Numbered from the stretch's first letter, positions 1-8,966 are shown. The stretch: 64,000 bases of DNA from Roseofilum casamattae BLCC-M143 (GCF_030068455.1 NZ_JAQOSQ010000007.1:1-64000); one strand, 5' to 3'. Notes: generated by a model from the letters alone, not told the origin. A program made the numbers and translations.

Positions 1-420
1 ATGGGGACTCAGACCGAAATTGTCCGAAAAATTCAAGAGAAAAAAGCTGATTATGTTCTCTCATTAAAAAAGAATCATCCCACCCTTCATGCTGAAGTAG
101 AACTGAAGTTTAATTCTCTCAAAGATAACTCAGGTCAATTGGGAAATATTGACTATGCTCAAGTTTTAGGCAACATTATTCGCCAACATTGGGGTATTGA
201 AAACCAGGTTCATTGGACTTTAGATGTGACCTTTAATGAAGATTCCAGTCGGATTCGTTCCGGTCATAGTCCTCACAACTTTGCCCTTCTCAGACGTTGG
301 GCGCTCAATGCTCTTCGTCAGGAAACTACTCTCAAGCGTAGTTTACGACAGAAGCAGAAGCGGGCAGCTATGAATAATGACTATATGTTCTCTATCCTCA
401 GTTCCTTTTGTCAAGGGTGA
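1..420 (+). pseudogene. ISAs1-family transposase, partial and internally deleted
   Basis: This is the C-terminal part of a DDE transposase of the ISAs1 type; the frame is open at the left edge, so the first ATG need not be the true start. The visible protein opens with a segment like the family's catalytic-core middle (ADYVLSLKKNHPTLHAEV) and closes with the conserved C-terminal block (QHWGIENQVHWTLDVTF, then EDSSRIRSGHSPHNFALLRR). In intact family members roughly 90-100 residues separate these blocks, including a Gly/His/Arg-rich stretch. Here only about 20 residues remain, so an in-frame internal deletion has removed part of the core. The protein is very unlikely to be active. Family assignment is confident; the deletion size is estimated from memory of the family. 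Confidence 0.75.
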
Positions 421-439
421 TTGAGATGCTCTTACCCTG
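1..439 (+). mobile_element. ISAs1-family insertion sequence remnant (right part)
   Basis: The left part of this element lies outside the window. The transposase reading frame ends at 420. The sequence then runs into GAGATGCTCTTACCCTG at 423-439, which read on the opposite strand begins CAGGG, the terminal sequence typical of ISAs1-family inverted repeats. I therefore place the right end of the element at about 439. The transposase inside is internally deleted, so the copy is probably unable to move by itself. The other end and any target-site duplication cannot be seen. Confidence 0.7.
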
Positions 440-677
440 GTGTAAATGGCTCGTTGCAACCGTTATTCGCTGTCGCTGGCTTAGTAGCCGTCTTGAACCT
501 GAGATACAGTCGGTTTCCCTGCTTGCTGATACTTACGCCTTTGGGCGTTGACTTCTGGCAAGCTTTGAGATAAGCCCTCACCAGTTCGTGGTCTACCAAC
601 TTGGAGGCATCTATGCCATTTGAGCGAAAATACTCATTAGCTAGACTCCAAGCCTGGTTTATGTAATTGTCAGACAT
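432..677 (-). pseudogene. N-terminal fragment of an integrase-like protein, cut by the IS end
   Basis: An 81-codon reverse frame starts at ATG 677. It reads as a helical N-terminal segment (residues 1-45) followed by a basic beta-hairpin-like stretch, GVSISKQGNRLYLRFKT, resembling the start of cyanobacterial tyrosine recombinases. Its last three codons and stop (432-440) lie inside the terminal CAGGGTAA of the adjoining IS, so the natural C-terminus has been replaced. I infer that the IS inserted into this gene and truncated it. The catalytic Arg/His/Tyr residues of a recombinase would lie in the lost part and are not present. The integrase assignment rests only on the N-terminal flavour; it may instead be an unrelated small protein. 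Confidence 0.4.
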
Positions 678-1178
678 CTGCCTATTTTCTGCCTATTTCT
701 TCCTTAAGTGGGCGAAAGGTAGACTAGGTAAAGCGTTCAGAGCTTGAAATAGCGATAGCCAGGGAACCGGTAATGAGTTCGAGTCTCCTCACCAGCTTTT
801 AAAGATTTTCAGTACTGGGTGTGCCTCTCACTATTTGCGATCGCATAGCTGGGAAACCCCATTTCTTCGTCAATCTTGTCAACATCGATCGCGATCGCAG
901 GCTACATCTTCATGAGACGAGCGTGGTTGAAACTCTTTGTGTCAACATCATTTGTCGATTAATTGCCTATTGCGAGCAACCGAAGAAGCCTCGACTTCAT
1001 TTAGAGTGGGCTTTACCACCTTCTGCTTAACCCAAACTCAGGTTCCATAGTGAAGCATTGATACTAGCTAGTGGATAGTGCTATGGATTCTGATGTTCTT
1101 GGAAGCTTCGATGAGGCATAATTCATTGTATTCTATAAATAGTAAACGCAAAAACCATCGATAAGAGCATCGATTTCA
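678..1178. other. Intergenic region upstream of the Mrp operon
   Basis: About 500 bases with no supported gene. A 69-codon open frame at 821-1030 has no recognisable motif, spans HIP1-like GCGATCGC sequence and has no convincing ribosome binding site, so I do not call it. The AT-rich stretch at about 1090-1150 is the likely place for the promoter of the antiporter operon, but no single box stands out. Confidence 0.5.
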
Positions 1179-1520
1179 ATGTTAGAAGCATTTGTCTTAG
1201 CCACCATCCTCTGTGGATTTTTAGGCATCATCTGGAAGAAAAACCTGGTGATGAAGATTATCGCCATGGACATTATGAGTACTGGTGTCATTGCCTATTA
1301 CGTGCTCATTGCAGCACGCAATGGAGTCTTTGCGCCCATTCTGGCAGATGCAGTAATGGAGAACTATGCCGATCCGGTTCCACAAGCCGTCATCTTAACA
1401 GCGATCGTGATTGGTTTTTCCATCCAAGCAGTGATGTTAGTTGGCGTCATGAAACTGGCGAAAGATAACCCGACCTTAGAGACTGAGGCGATTGAAAAAC
1501 ATTATACTAAATCGCACTAA
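1179..1520 (+). CDS. mnhC: Na+/H+ antiporter subunit C (MrpC/MnhC, NuoK-like)
   Basis: A 113-residue membrane protein of the NuoK/4L-like family and the first gene of a seven-gene Mrp antiporter operon. Three hydrophobic segments are visible: about residues 1-20, 27-48 and 70-93. The second contains MKIIAMDIMSTGVIAYYVLIA, in the position where NuoK-type subunits carry their conserved membrane helix. In Mrp complexes this subunit packs against the ion-translocating D subunit and helps couple proton and sodium movement. The protein lies in the cytoplasmic or thylakoid membrane. The next gene starts 57 bases downstream after an AT-rich spacer of TTTTTAATT-like repeats. MnhC is favoured over NdhE because the following genes are D, E, F, G and B of the antiporter, not respiratory complex I genes. 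Confidence 0.85.
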   Translation: MLEAFVLATILCGFLGIIWKKNLVMKIIAMDIMSTGVIAYYVLIAARNGVFAPILADAVMENYADPVPQAVILTAIVIGFSIQAVMLVGVMKLAKDNPTLETEAIEKHYTKSH

Positions 1521-1577
1521 GACAGAGATTAGAACTATCTTTAATTTTGCATTTTTAATTTCTAATTTTTAATTGAT

Positions 1578-3023
1578 ATGACCTTGCTGACGATCGCCGC
1601 GATCGCCCTTCCCTTTATTATCGGACTCGGCATTTACCTGCTCCCCAAGCTGGACTGGTATCTCGCCTCTATCATTCCCTTAATTTCTGCCAGTTATGCC
1701 GTTTTTCTCTTTCGGCAACCCGCTCCCATTACTCTCGAACTCCTCGATAGTTATAGCGTTACCCTAGTTGCAGATTCCCTCAGCGGCTTTTTTCTCCTCA
1801 CCAACGCTCTGGTGACTGCCGCCGTTTTACTCTACTGTTGGCGCAGTAACAAAAGCCCTTTCTTCTATACCCAAACCATTATCTTACATGGCAGCGTCAA
1901 CGCCACATTTATTTGCGCCGACTTCATTAGTTTATATGTAGCGCTGGAAGTCATTAGTATTGCCGCCTTTCTGCTCATCGCCTATTCTCGCAGCGATCGC
2001 AGCATCTGGGTTGGTTTCCGCTATCTCTTTGTCAGCAATACCGCCATGCTCTTCTACCTCGTCGGTGCTGTCCTCGTCTACAAAGCCAATAACTCCTTTG
2101 CCTTCAGCGGACTCACCAACGCTCCCACAGAAGCTCTCGCCTTGATTTTCCTCGGACTGCTCGCCAAAGGAGGAATTTTCATCTCCGGACTCTGGTTACC
2201 TCTAACCCATTCCGAGTCCGAAACTCCCGTCTCCGCCATGCTTTCCGGCATCGTCATCAAAGCCGGAGTCTTTCCCCTGCTGCGCCTGGCTTTAATGTTC
2301 GATGCCATCGATCCCATCGTCCGCATGTTTGGGGTCGGTACGGCGCTGCTAGGGGTCAGTTATGCCGTATTTGAGAAAGACAGCAAGCGCATGTTAGCCT
2401 TTCATACCATTTCCCAATTAGGTTTCGTCCTCGCCGCTCCCCAAGTCGGCGGTTTTTATGCTCTAACTCACGGTTTAGTCAAATCCACATTATTTTTAAT
2501 TGCGGGAAATCTACCCAGTCGCAACCTGAAAGAATTACAACATCACCCGATTTCCAATCAGCTCTGGATTCCGCTTTTGCTTGCCAGTTTATCCATTTCT
2601 GGTTTTCCTCTCCTTGCTGGCTTTGGCGCGAAAAGTTTAACGCTGAAAAACTTACTCGATTGGCAGGCGATCGCAATGAATATCGCTGCTGTCGGTACGG
2701 CAATATCCTTTTCCAAATTCATCTTTATTCCCCATAAATCGACAGACCCAGAATCAGAAGCAAGCCAACCTAAACTCGGATTTTGGTTAGCCATCATCTT
2801 GTTACTGGGCGGTCTGGTTATCGGTAATGCCGTATACTTAAAAGCCTATACTCTCGCCAACATAATCAAAGCCTTAATTACCCTCGCCTTAGGATGGAGT
2901 GCTTACTGGTTAATCTTCCGGCGCTTAGCGATTAAAATTCCTCGAACGATCGAACAATTCGATCATCTGATTGGGGTGATGAGTCTCGTCTTAGTCGTAC
3001 TATTTTGGATGGCGCGGTCATGA
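1578..3023 (+). CDS. mnhD: Na+/H+ antiporter subunit D (MrpD/MnhD, proton-conducting transporter)
   Basis: A 481-residue polytopic protein of the NuoL/M/N-MrpA/D family, with about 14 hydrophobic helices spread along its length. The core holds the family signature region: SLYVALEVISIAAFLLIAYS near residue 115-135 contains the conserved helix-5 Glu, and GLLAKGGIFISGLWLPLTHSE near 200-215 contains the conserved helix-7 Lys and the HxxS/SPVSA-like segment. These residues form the proton half-channel in the family. It is the only large ion-channel-type subunit in the operon, since no MrpA-sized gene is present. The stop codon overlaps the next start in ATGA (3020-3023), implying translational coupling. 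Confidence 0.88.
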   Translation: MTLLTIAAIALPFIIGLGIYLLPKLDWYLASIIPLISASYAVFLFRQPAPITLELLDSYSVTLVADSLSGFFLLTNALVTAAVLLYCWRSNKSPFFYTQTIILHGSVNATFICADFISLYVALEVISIAAFLLIAYSRSDRSIWVGFRYLFVSNTAMLFYLVGAVLVYKANNSFAFSGLTNAPTEALALIFLGLLAKGGIFISGLWLPLTHSESETPVSAMLSGIVIKAGVFPLLRLALMFDAIDPIVRMFGVGTALLGVSYAVFEKDSKRMLAFHTISQLGFVLAAPQVGGFYALTHGLVKSTLFLIAGNLPSRNLKELQHHPISNQLWIPLLLASLSISGFPLLAGFGAKSLTLKNLLDWQAIAMNIAAVGTAISFSKFIFIPHKSTDPESEASQPKLGFWLAIILLLGGLVIGNAVYLKAYTLANIIKALITLALGWSAYWLIFRRLAIKIPRTIEQFDHLIGVMSLVLVVLFWMARS

Positions 3024-3409
3024 TTGGATATTTAGACATAATTTTACGACTGGTCATTTGGTTTTTACTAACCTCAGATATTAGCGTACCCAATATTATT
3101 ATCGGAGTTAGCGTGGCTTTTCTGCTGCCGCGCTCTGCCACGTCTCCCGCTCGGCTCAAAGACTGGATGCGTGCGCTGGGAGAAACTCTTGTTGCTATCC
3201 CGCAAGCCTATGCCGAGGCGATCGAAATTATGGTACGGCCTCATTTGCGCGAAGACATCACGATGGAGCGCGTCAAACCGCAACGGACGCCTGGATTAAT
3301 TTTCTTGGATATCTTTATTATTACTTTCACGCCCAAAACGATTGTTTTAAAATACCATGAAGATGGCTGGTATGAAGTCCACTGGATTAAGCGGAGATCG
3401 AGAAAATGA
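3020..3409 (+). CDS. mnhE: Na+/H+ antiporter subunit E (MrpE/MnhE)
   Basis: A 129-residue protein of the MnhE family. I chose the ATG at 3020, which overlaps the upstream stop as ATGA, over a TTG at 3005 that would add five residues inside the mnhD frame. Two hydrophobic segments (about residues 3-20 and 22-38) are followed by a cytoplasmic domain. This carries the family-typical run RPHLREDITMERVKP near 78-92 and TPKTIVLKYHEDGWYEVHWI near 107-126. MnhE is needed for assembly of the Mrp complex in other bacteria. The last codon overlaps the next start, again as ATGA at 3406-3409. Confidence 0.85.
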   Translation: MIGYLDIILRLVIWFLLTSDISVPNIIIGVSVAFLLPRSATSPARLKDWMRALGETLVAIPQAYAEAIEIMVRPHLREDITMERVKPQRTPGLIFLDIFIITFTPKTIVLKYHEDGWYEVHWIKRRSRK

Positions 3410-3657
3410 ATATTGTTTTGATCGCGATGAGTGCCGCTCTATTAATTCCAATTTATGAAGCCAGTAAAGATGATGATATTTGGCAAAAAATGCTCGCCTT
3501 TGCCAGTATTGCGACCAAAACATCAATTATGATTCTCGTGGTGTCGGTCTTGCGCGATGATTGGACAATTGGAGTAGTGGGGACAATTATTCTCAGCGTC
3601 GGAAATGCATCCTTAATGTTATTAGCACACTTACTGAAGCGATTGGGAGAGCAATGA
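3406..3657 (+). CDS. mnhF: Na+/H+ antiporter subunit F (MrpF/MnhF)
   Basis: An 83-residue small membrane protein in the MrpF position of the operon. Three hydrophobic helices are visible (about residues 2-17, 27-48 and 52-77), which fits the three-helix MrpF fold. It contains the short polar stretch RDDWTIG after helix 2, comparable to the Asp-containing loop of MrpF. Sequence similarity is less striking than for D, E and B, so position and size carry much of the assignment. Both ends overlap neighbours by four bases (ATGA at 3406-3409 and 3654-3657), consistent with tightly coupled translation of equimolar subunits. Confidence 0.75.
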   Translation: MNIVLIAMSAALLIPIYEASKDDDIWQKMLAFASIATKTSIMILVVSVLRDDWTIGVVGTIILSVGNASLMLLAHLLKRLGEQ

Positions 3658-3929
3658 TCGATCTATTAAGTTATAGCTGTATTGGTCTGGGAATAGTATT
3701 ATGGTTTTGGGGAACTTTCCCCCTATTGGGCAACCGTTCTGTTTTATTTAAATTGCACAGTCTTTCCGTTTCCGATACTCTTGGCTCCATGAGCATTGTC
3801 ATCGGGTTGTTGCTGAAAATTCCGCGAGAATGGCCCTTATTAATTTTAGGTCTAATTTCCCTGGCAATTTGGAATACGGTCTTGGGATATGTTTTGGCCT
3901 ATTGTTCGCGAGGGGAGAATGATGCTTGA
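3654..3929 (+). CDS. mnhG: Na+/H+ antiporter subunit G (MrpG/MnhG)
   Basis: A 91-residue protein starting at the ATG that overlaps the mnhF stop (ATGA). It has three hydrophobic segments (about residues 4-20, 38-55 and 59-80). The loop RSVLFKLHSLSVSDTLGSMSIVIG matches the MnhG/PhaG family pattern, in which a short His/Asp-containing segment (LHs...DTLG) joins helices 1 and 2. MnhG is part of the accessory half of the Mrp complex. A longer reading of this frame from 3561 would overlap most of mnhF and is not supported. Confidence 0.83.
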   Translation: MIDLLSYSCIGLGIVLWFWGTFPLLGNRSVLFKLHSLSVSDTLGSMSIVIGLLLKIPREWPLLILGLISLAIWNTVLGYVLAYCSRGENDA

Positions 3930-4491
3930 CGATCCATTTATTTATATAATTACGGCTTTGTTGCCATTGTCCGCCCTGCTTTTAGTCTTCCAAGCTAATC
4001 CTTATCATGCTTTGATAGTGCGCGGCATTTTAGGCGCGATCGCCGCCTTAGTTTATACCCTATTTGGCGCGGCTGACGTGGCCCTAACGGAGGCGTTGGT
4101 GGGTACGATGCTCGCCATTACCCTCTACGCCGTTGCCGTACGTTCTTCCTTGGTGGTGCGCGTCGGCCTGCTAAAATCCGAGGATAGCGAACTCAGTGAG
4201 GACTGGCGATCGCTCTTAGAACAGTTGCGCGGCTTATTCGCTCCCTATCAAGTGCGCGTAGAATTAGACTATTATCCCGATACCGATAGTCTCGAGCAAG
4301 CCCTAGCCGACAAAGATATTCACCTCACCTGTACCTCTTCGACAGCAGACAGCAAACCTTATTGCATTATTACTCGCGTCGATCGCCTTTATCAAATCCT
4401 GGATACCGAAGAATTATTATCTCGCACCATCCTTTCCATGGCCGGCCGAGAGCAGCGCAATGAGAGTAGTGAAATTAAAGGGGGTATTTAA
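3919..4491 (+). CDS. DUF4040 / MbhD-like antiporter subunit (detached C-terminal part of MrpA)
   Basis: About 190 residues. The first 90 hold three hydrophobic helices and the stretch RGILGAIAALVYTLFGAADVALTEALVGT, typical of the DUF4040/MbhD domain that forms part of MrpA in the classical seven-subunit antiporters. Here it is a separate gene without the NuoL-like main body. The C-terminal 100 residues are soluble and do not resemble a known domain. Starts at ATG 3919 and 3922 both overlap the mnhG end; AGGGGAG at 3911-3917 precedes them, and 3922 has the better spacing. The gene sits between G and B, so it should be a subunit of the same complex. Confidence 0.75.
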   Translation: MMLDDPFIYIITALLPLSALLLVFQANPYHALIVRGILGAIAALVYTLFGAADVALTEALVGTMLAITLYAVAVRSSLVVRVGLLKSEDSELSEDWRSLLEQLRGLFAPYQVRVELDYYPDTDSLEQALADKDIHLTCTSSTADSKPYCIITRVDRLYQILDTEELLSRTILSMAGREQRNESSEIKGGI

Positions 4492-4494
4492 TCG

Positions 4495-5157
4495 ATGAAA
4501 TGGCTGTATTTAGTGGCTGGAATTGCGTTTTTTGTGAAAATGTTGGCGATCGCAAATCCCGTTTTTACAGACTCCGAAATCCCGATTATCGAAGCTATTG
4601 TTGCCGAAACCGGAGTTCCCAACGCCGTCTCTGGCATTATCTTCAGAAACCGGCTCTACGATACCATCTTTGAAGTGGTGGTCTTCACCATCGCAATTAT
4701 GGGAGCAAAATTCTTGCTCGCCAACGAACAGCCTTCCACAACTGTCCGGCAATTTAGCGATCGCCCTTCCATCATCCTCGCTCGTCTCGGTGCCACCATC
4801 TCCGCATTAGTGGCGATCGAGCTAGCGCTGCGCGGCCATCTCAGTCCTGGAGGCGGTTTCGCGGCTGGAGTTGCGGGAGGAACTGCCATCGGACTTATTG
4901 CCATTACCTCACCTTCCGAGTTGATGGAAAGCATCTATCAGCGTTGGCGCGCCAGCATGTGGGAAAAAATCTCCGTTTTAGTCTTCATCGTCCTCGCCCT
5001 ATTAACTTTAGTCGGCATCGAACTTCCCTACGGAGAACTCGGCACATTCATCAGCGGCGGAACTATTCCCTTACTCAATATCCTCGTGGCCTTCAAAGTC
5101 GCTCTCGGTTCCTGGGCTGCTATCCTCGTGTTTATTCGCTATCGAGGACTGTTGTAA
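4495..5157 (+). CDS. mnhB: Na+/H+ antiporter subunit B (MrpB/MnhB)
   Basis: A 220-residue membrane protein ending the operon. The C-terminal part carries the MnhB hallmark RGHLSPGGGFAAGVAGG (about residues 115-131), between helices at about 98-113 and 125-142. Two more helices lie near 160-180 and 190-215. The N-terminal 95 residues hold two helices (3-20 and 60-80) like the MbhE/MrpA C-terminal end, so this gene may be a fusion of an MbhE-like segment with MnhB. It starts three bases after the previous stop, behind an AAAGGGGG ribosome binding site. The following 140 bases separate the operon from smc and include a small CCCGA/TCGGG hairpin at 5238-5250. Confidence 0.85.
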   Translation: MKWLYLVAGIAFFVKMLAIANPVFTDSEIPIIEAIVAETGVPNAVSGIIFRNRLYDTIFEVVVFTIAIMGAKFLLANEQPSTTVRQFSDRPSIILARLGATISALVAIELALRGHLSPGGGFAAGVAGGTAIGLIAITSPSELMESIYQRWRASMWEKISVLVFIVLALLTLVGIELPYGELGTFISGGTIPLLNILVAFKVALGSWAAILVFIRYRGLL

Positions 5158-5297
5158 CATTACGAATTACAGTACAATTATACCAGCTAAACCCCTCGAG
5201 CTAGATCCCACTACGGGGCGATCGCTCAATTAGTCGGCCCGAGGGTCGGGAATTCTCTATAATCTGAAGAGACCTCTTTCTCAGCGCGATTGCTTCT

Positions 5298-8200
5298 ATG
5301 GTTCACGTTAAGGGCGTGCAACTGACTAACTTTAAATCTTTTGGCGGAACAACCAGCGTGCCGTTGTTGCCGGGGTTTACCGTGATTTCCGGGCCGAATG
5401 GCTCGGGAAAGTCGAATATTTTGGATGCGCTGCTCTTTTGTTTGGGGTTATCCAGTTCTAAGGGAATGCGGGCCGAGAGACTGCCGGACTTGGTGAACCA
5501 TGCCAAAGGAGAGAAGCGCAAGTCCACTGTGGAAGCGAGCGTGACGGTTACGTTAGATTTATCCGACCTCGAGCGCAGTTTCTGGGAAGAAGAAGATGAC
5601 CCCGACGGTAACATTGAGTTAGATCCGCAGTGGAGCATTACTCGGCGCTTGCGGGTAACTCCGGCAGGAACTTATACCTCCACTTACTATATGAATGGGG
5701 AGGCTTGCACGTTAACCCAGTTGCACGAGTGCTTGAACCGGATGCGCATCTATCCGGAAGGCTATAACGTGGTGTTGCAAGGGGATGTCACCAGTATTAT
5801 CTCGATGAATGCGAAAGCGCGGCGGGAGATTATTGATGAGTTGGCAGGGGTGGCACAGTTCGATCGCAAAATCGATCTGGCGAAAGGCAAGTTAGAGGAA
5901 GTGAAGGAGAAGGAAGAGAATTCGCGCATTATCGAACAAGAGTTGATTGTACGGCGCGATCGCCTGGCGAAAGACCGAGCGAAGGCACAGAAATATCAGG
6001 CGTTGCGCGCGGAACTGTTGGAGAAACAGAAGTGGGAAGCTATATTGCACTGGCGCAAGTTACGTGCGGAAGAAGAAAAGTTGCGCGAAGCTATTGAAGA
6101 AGGCGATCGCACCCAACGAGAGTTTCAAGAAAGATTGCAAGGTATCGATACGGAGATTTCTGGAGTCAGTACAGAACTGGAGAGTTTGAACGCGCGAGTC
6201 AAGTCCTTGGGAGAAGAGCAACTGTTGCAACTCCAGTCTACTCTGGCGACGCAACAAGCCGAACTGACGCAACTGGAAACTAGGCAGCAGGAACTGGAAA
6301 GCAGCGAACAAGGCTTGAAAACCCAGCGGGAGAAAACCGATCGAGAGATTCACGGGTTCCGGGAAACTTTGGCGACGTTGCAGCATCAACAGCAGTTGGA
6401 AACGAATGCCCTATCCGGGTTACAAGATAGTCGGGATAAGGCGCAAGAGAGTTTAACCGAAACCCGAGAAAAAGCTTCGGCGATCGCCACGGCGTCTCAG
6501 GAATGGGTGGATCGGCAAACCTCTTTGAGTCACGAGGTGGAAAATATCCTTAAAATTCTGGAACCGCAACGCACGGAACAAGCGCAATTGACGGAACGAC
6601 AAGCGCAGTTAAAGCGGACGCTGGACGAGCAAACGGAGCGCGTGGCAGCTTTGGAACCGGCGATCGCCCAGCAGCACGAAACGGCGACAGAGCTGGAAGT
6701 TGAGGTCATCGAGCGATCGCAACGGATACAGGCGATCGCCATGGTCGTCTCCACGGCTGAGTATGACTTGCAAACCCAACAAGAAACCCAGAAACGACTG
6801 CTGAACGAACAGCGAGAGAAACAACGGCAACTGGATAAGTTGGAAGCGCAAGTGCAGGCCCAGCAAGAGGCGCAAGGTACTTATGCCAGCAAACTTATTC
6901 TGCAAGCGAACTTGGATGGGGTGCATGGGTTAGTGGCGAGTTTGGGTCATGTGGACTCGCGCTATCAGTTGGCCCTGGAAATTGCGGCCGGCGCGCGGTT
7001 GGGTCAGATTGTGGTTGAAGACGATACAATAGCCGCAGCGGCGATCGCCCTTTTGAAGCAAAAACGAGGGGGTCGCGCCACGTTCCTTCCCCTAAACAAA
7101 ATACGTGCCGGACGCTATCCCGATCGCAATGCTCTGCAACATGCCAGCGGTTTTATCGACTATGCGGTGAACTTAATTGACAGCGACCCCCGCTATAGCG
7201 ATATCTTTCGCTACGTCTTCGGAACCACTGCTGTCTTTGCCACCCTCAATGCCGCGCGTGCCTATATCGGCCAGCATCGCATGGTGACTCTGGAAGGGGA
7301 ACTCTTGGAAGCGTCGGGAGCCATGACAGGAGGGAGTCAGAGTCAGCGATCGAGCCTGCACTTCGGTACGGGTGCAGCCGGGGTGGAATCGGGGCAGCAG
7401 AAGGCGCTGCAAGAGCGTCTGAGCGAGATCGAGACACTTTTGACGCAAATTGAGGTGGAAGTGGAACGGCTCTCTGGGGCGGCAAAACAAGCCTCTAAGG
7501 AGTTGGTGGATGTTAGGGGCGGCCATCGAGAGAAGCAGTTGCAACTGGAACAATGTCGCAAGCAGATTCAGCAAGACCAAGAGCAGTTGCAGAAAACCCA
7601 GGAGTTGCTGGGGAAAACGGAGCGGGAGATTGGGGAAACGGAGCGCAGGTTGCAAACGCTACACCAGGAAATTCCCGGACAAGAGAAACAACTGGAGGAG
7701 TTGCGCCAGTCCCTCGCGCAGTTGGAGGAAAATCAAGCGCCGAAGGAGTGGCAAGTTATTCAAGCGGAGTTGCGCGAGAAAGAGAGCGTGTTGGATCGGC
7801 GGGAGCTGGCGTTGCGCGGGTGCGAGCAACAGTTGCAGGAGTTGGATAAGAAATGCGATCGCACTCATGAGAAGATTCGCCAAGGGTTGGAGCGAGTCAA
7901 CGAGCTGAAGACTCAGGAAGCGACCACTATGAGCCAGAATACTCGCGTTCGCCGCCAGCAAGCGGAAATTAAGCTACAAATGACGCAAACTCAGGGACAG
8001 TTAGCCATTTTGGAAGAAACTCTGGGTGCGGAGAAGAAGCAGCGGGATGCGGTGGAACAGAGTTTGCAAGAGTTGCACTTAAAGCGGCAGCAAGTGGAAT
8101 GGCAGCGGCAAAAGCTCGCGGAAAATCAGGAGACTCGCCGCGCAACGTTGGTGACATTGCGCACCTCAATTCAAGACGCCCACGCAGAACTGCCCGACCC

Positions 8201-8888
8201 CCGTCCCGAAGTACCGGAAGGGTTGAAGCCGAAGGAGTTGGAACAAACCCTGAAGCAGTTGCAGAAACAACTCCAGGCACTGGAACCGGTGAATATGTTG
8301 GCGATCGAAGAATACGAACAAACGAACGAACGTTTGGAAGCGTTGAGCGAAAAGTTAGCTATTTTGGAAAAAGAGCGCACGGAATTATTGCTGCGCGTCG
8401 AGAATTTTACCACTCTTCGCTATCGCGCGTTTATGCAAGCGTTTGATGCGGTGAATGAAAACTTCCAACAAATTTTTGCCGAACTTTCCGATGGGGATGG
8501 CTATTTACAATTGGATAATACCGAAGATCCGTTTAGCGGCGGATTGAACTTAATTGCGCATCCGAAAGGGAAACCCGTACAGCGCCTCGCCTCCATGTCT
8601 GGCGGAGAAAAATCCCTCACCGCATTGAGCTTTATTTTCTCCCTGCAACGCTATCGTCCTTCTCCATTTTATGCCTTTGATGAAGTGGATATGTTCCTCG
8701 ATGGTGCGAATGTAGAACGCTTATCAAAAATGATTAAAAAACAAAGTTTAGGAAAAGCACAATTCATCGTTGTTAGCTTGCGCCGTCCCATGATTGAAGC
8801 CTCCGAGCGCACCATCGGCGTAACGCAAGCGAGGGGCGGTTTTACCCAAGTTTTAGGAATTACAAATACGACAGATGTTGCCTCATAA
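5298..8888 (+). CDS. smc: Chromosome segregation protein SMC
   Basis: A 1196-residue SMC ATPase, normal length for the family, which compacts and separates sister chromosomes as a dimer with ScpA/ScpB. The N-terminal head has the Walker A motif GPNGSGKSN (about residues 34-42). Two long coiled coils, very rich in Gln/Glu/Leu/Arg, run about 170-510 and 690-1030. They flank a hinge at about 525-690 with the conserved GVHGLVASLG and AIALLKQKRGGRATFLPL. The C-terminal head carries the ABC signature SMSGGEKSLTALSFIF and Walker B FYAFDEVDMFLDG, then the D-loop. It starts at ATG 5298 with a normal N-terminal beta strand (VKGVQLTNFKSFGG). Neither scpA nor scpB is nearby. The coiled-coil codons produce several long but meaningless antisense frames. 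Confidence 0.97.
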   Translation: MVHVKGVQLTNFKSFGGTTSVPLLPGFTVISGPNGSGKSNILDALLFCLGLSSSKGMRAERLPDLVNHAKGEKRKSTVEASVTVTLDLSDLERSFWEEEDDPDGNIELDPQWSITRRLRVTPAGTYTSTYYMNGEACTLTQLHECLNRMRIYPEGYNVVLQGDVTSIISMNAKARREIIDELAGVAQFDRKIDLAKGKLEEVKEKEENSRIIEQELIVRRDRLAKDRAKAQKYQALRAELLEKQKWEAILHWRKLRAEEEKLREAIEEGDRTQREFQERLQGIDTEISGVSTELESLNARVKSLGEEQLLQLQSTLATQQAELTQLETRQQELESSEQGLKTQREKTDREIHGFRETLATLQHQQQLETNALSGLQDSRDKAQESLTETREKASAIATASQEWVDRQTSLSHEVENILKILEPQRTEQAQLTERQAQLKRTLDEQTERVAALEPAIAQQHETATELEVEVIERSQRIQAIAMVVSTAEYDLQTQQETQKRLLNEQREKQRQLDKLEAQVQAQQEAQGTYASKLILQANLDGVHGLVASLGHVDSRYQLALEIAAGARLGQIVVEDDTIAAAAIALLKQKRGGRATFLPLNKIRAGRYPDRNALQHASGFIDYAVNLIDSDPRYSDIFRYVFGTTAVFATLNAARAYIGQHRMVTLEGELLEASGAMTGGSQSQRSSLHFGTGAAGVESGQQKALQERLSEIETLLTQIEVEVERLSGAAKQASKELVDVRGGHREKQLQLEQCRKQIQQDQEQLQKTQELLGKTEREIGETERRLQTLHQEIPGQEKQLEELRQSLAQLEENQAPKEWQVIQAELREKESVLDRRELALRGCEQQLQELDKKCDRTHEKIRQGLERVNELKTQEATTMSQNTRVRRQQAEIKLQMTQTQGQLAILEETLGAEKKQRDAVEQSLQELHLKRQQVEWQRQKLAENQETRRATLVTLRTSIQDAHAELPDPRPEVPEGLKPKELEQTLKQLQKQLQALEPVNMLAIEEYEQTNERLEALSEKLAILEKERTELLLRVENFTTLRYRAFMQAFDAVNENFQQIFAELSDGDGYLQLDNTEDPFSGGLNLIAHPKGKPVQRLASMSGGEKSLTALSFIFSLQRYRPSPFYAFDEVDMFLDGANVERLSKMIKKQSLGKAQFIVVSLRRPMIEASERTIGVTQARGGFTQVLGITNTTDVAS

Positions 8889-8966
8889 TATTATTGTTGA
8901 TTCAAATAATAGTGATACCAAATCAAGTTACCACAGACTAGATTCAAGAATTAACCGAAACCCAGG

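Noticed and set aside
821-1030. A 69-codon frame upstream of the Mrp operon
   Set aside because: No motif, no ribosome binding site, spans HIP1-type octamers; looks accidental.
7173-7655. A 160-codon reverse frame, rich in Leu, inside smc
   Set aside because: It mirrors the Gln/Glu-rich coiled coil of SMC; leucine richness is simply CAG/CAA codons read backwards.
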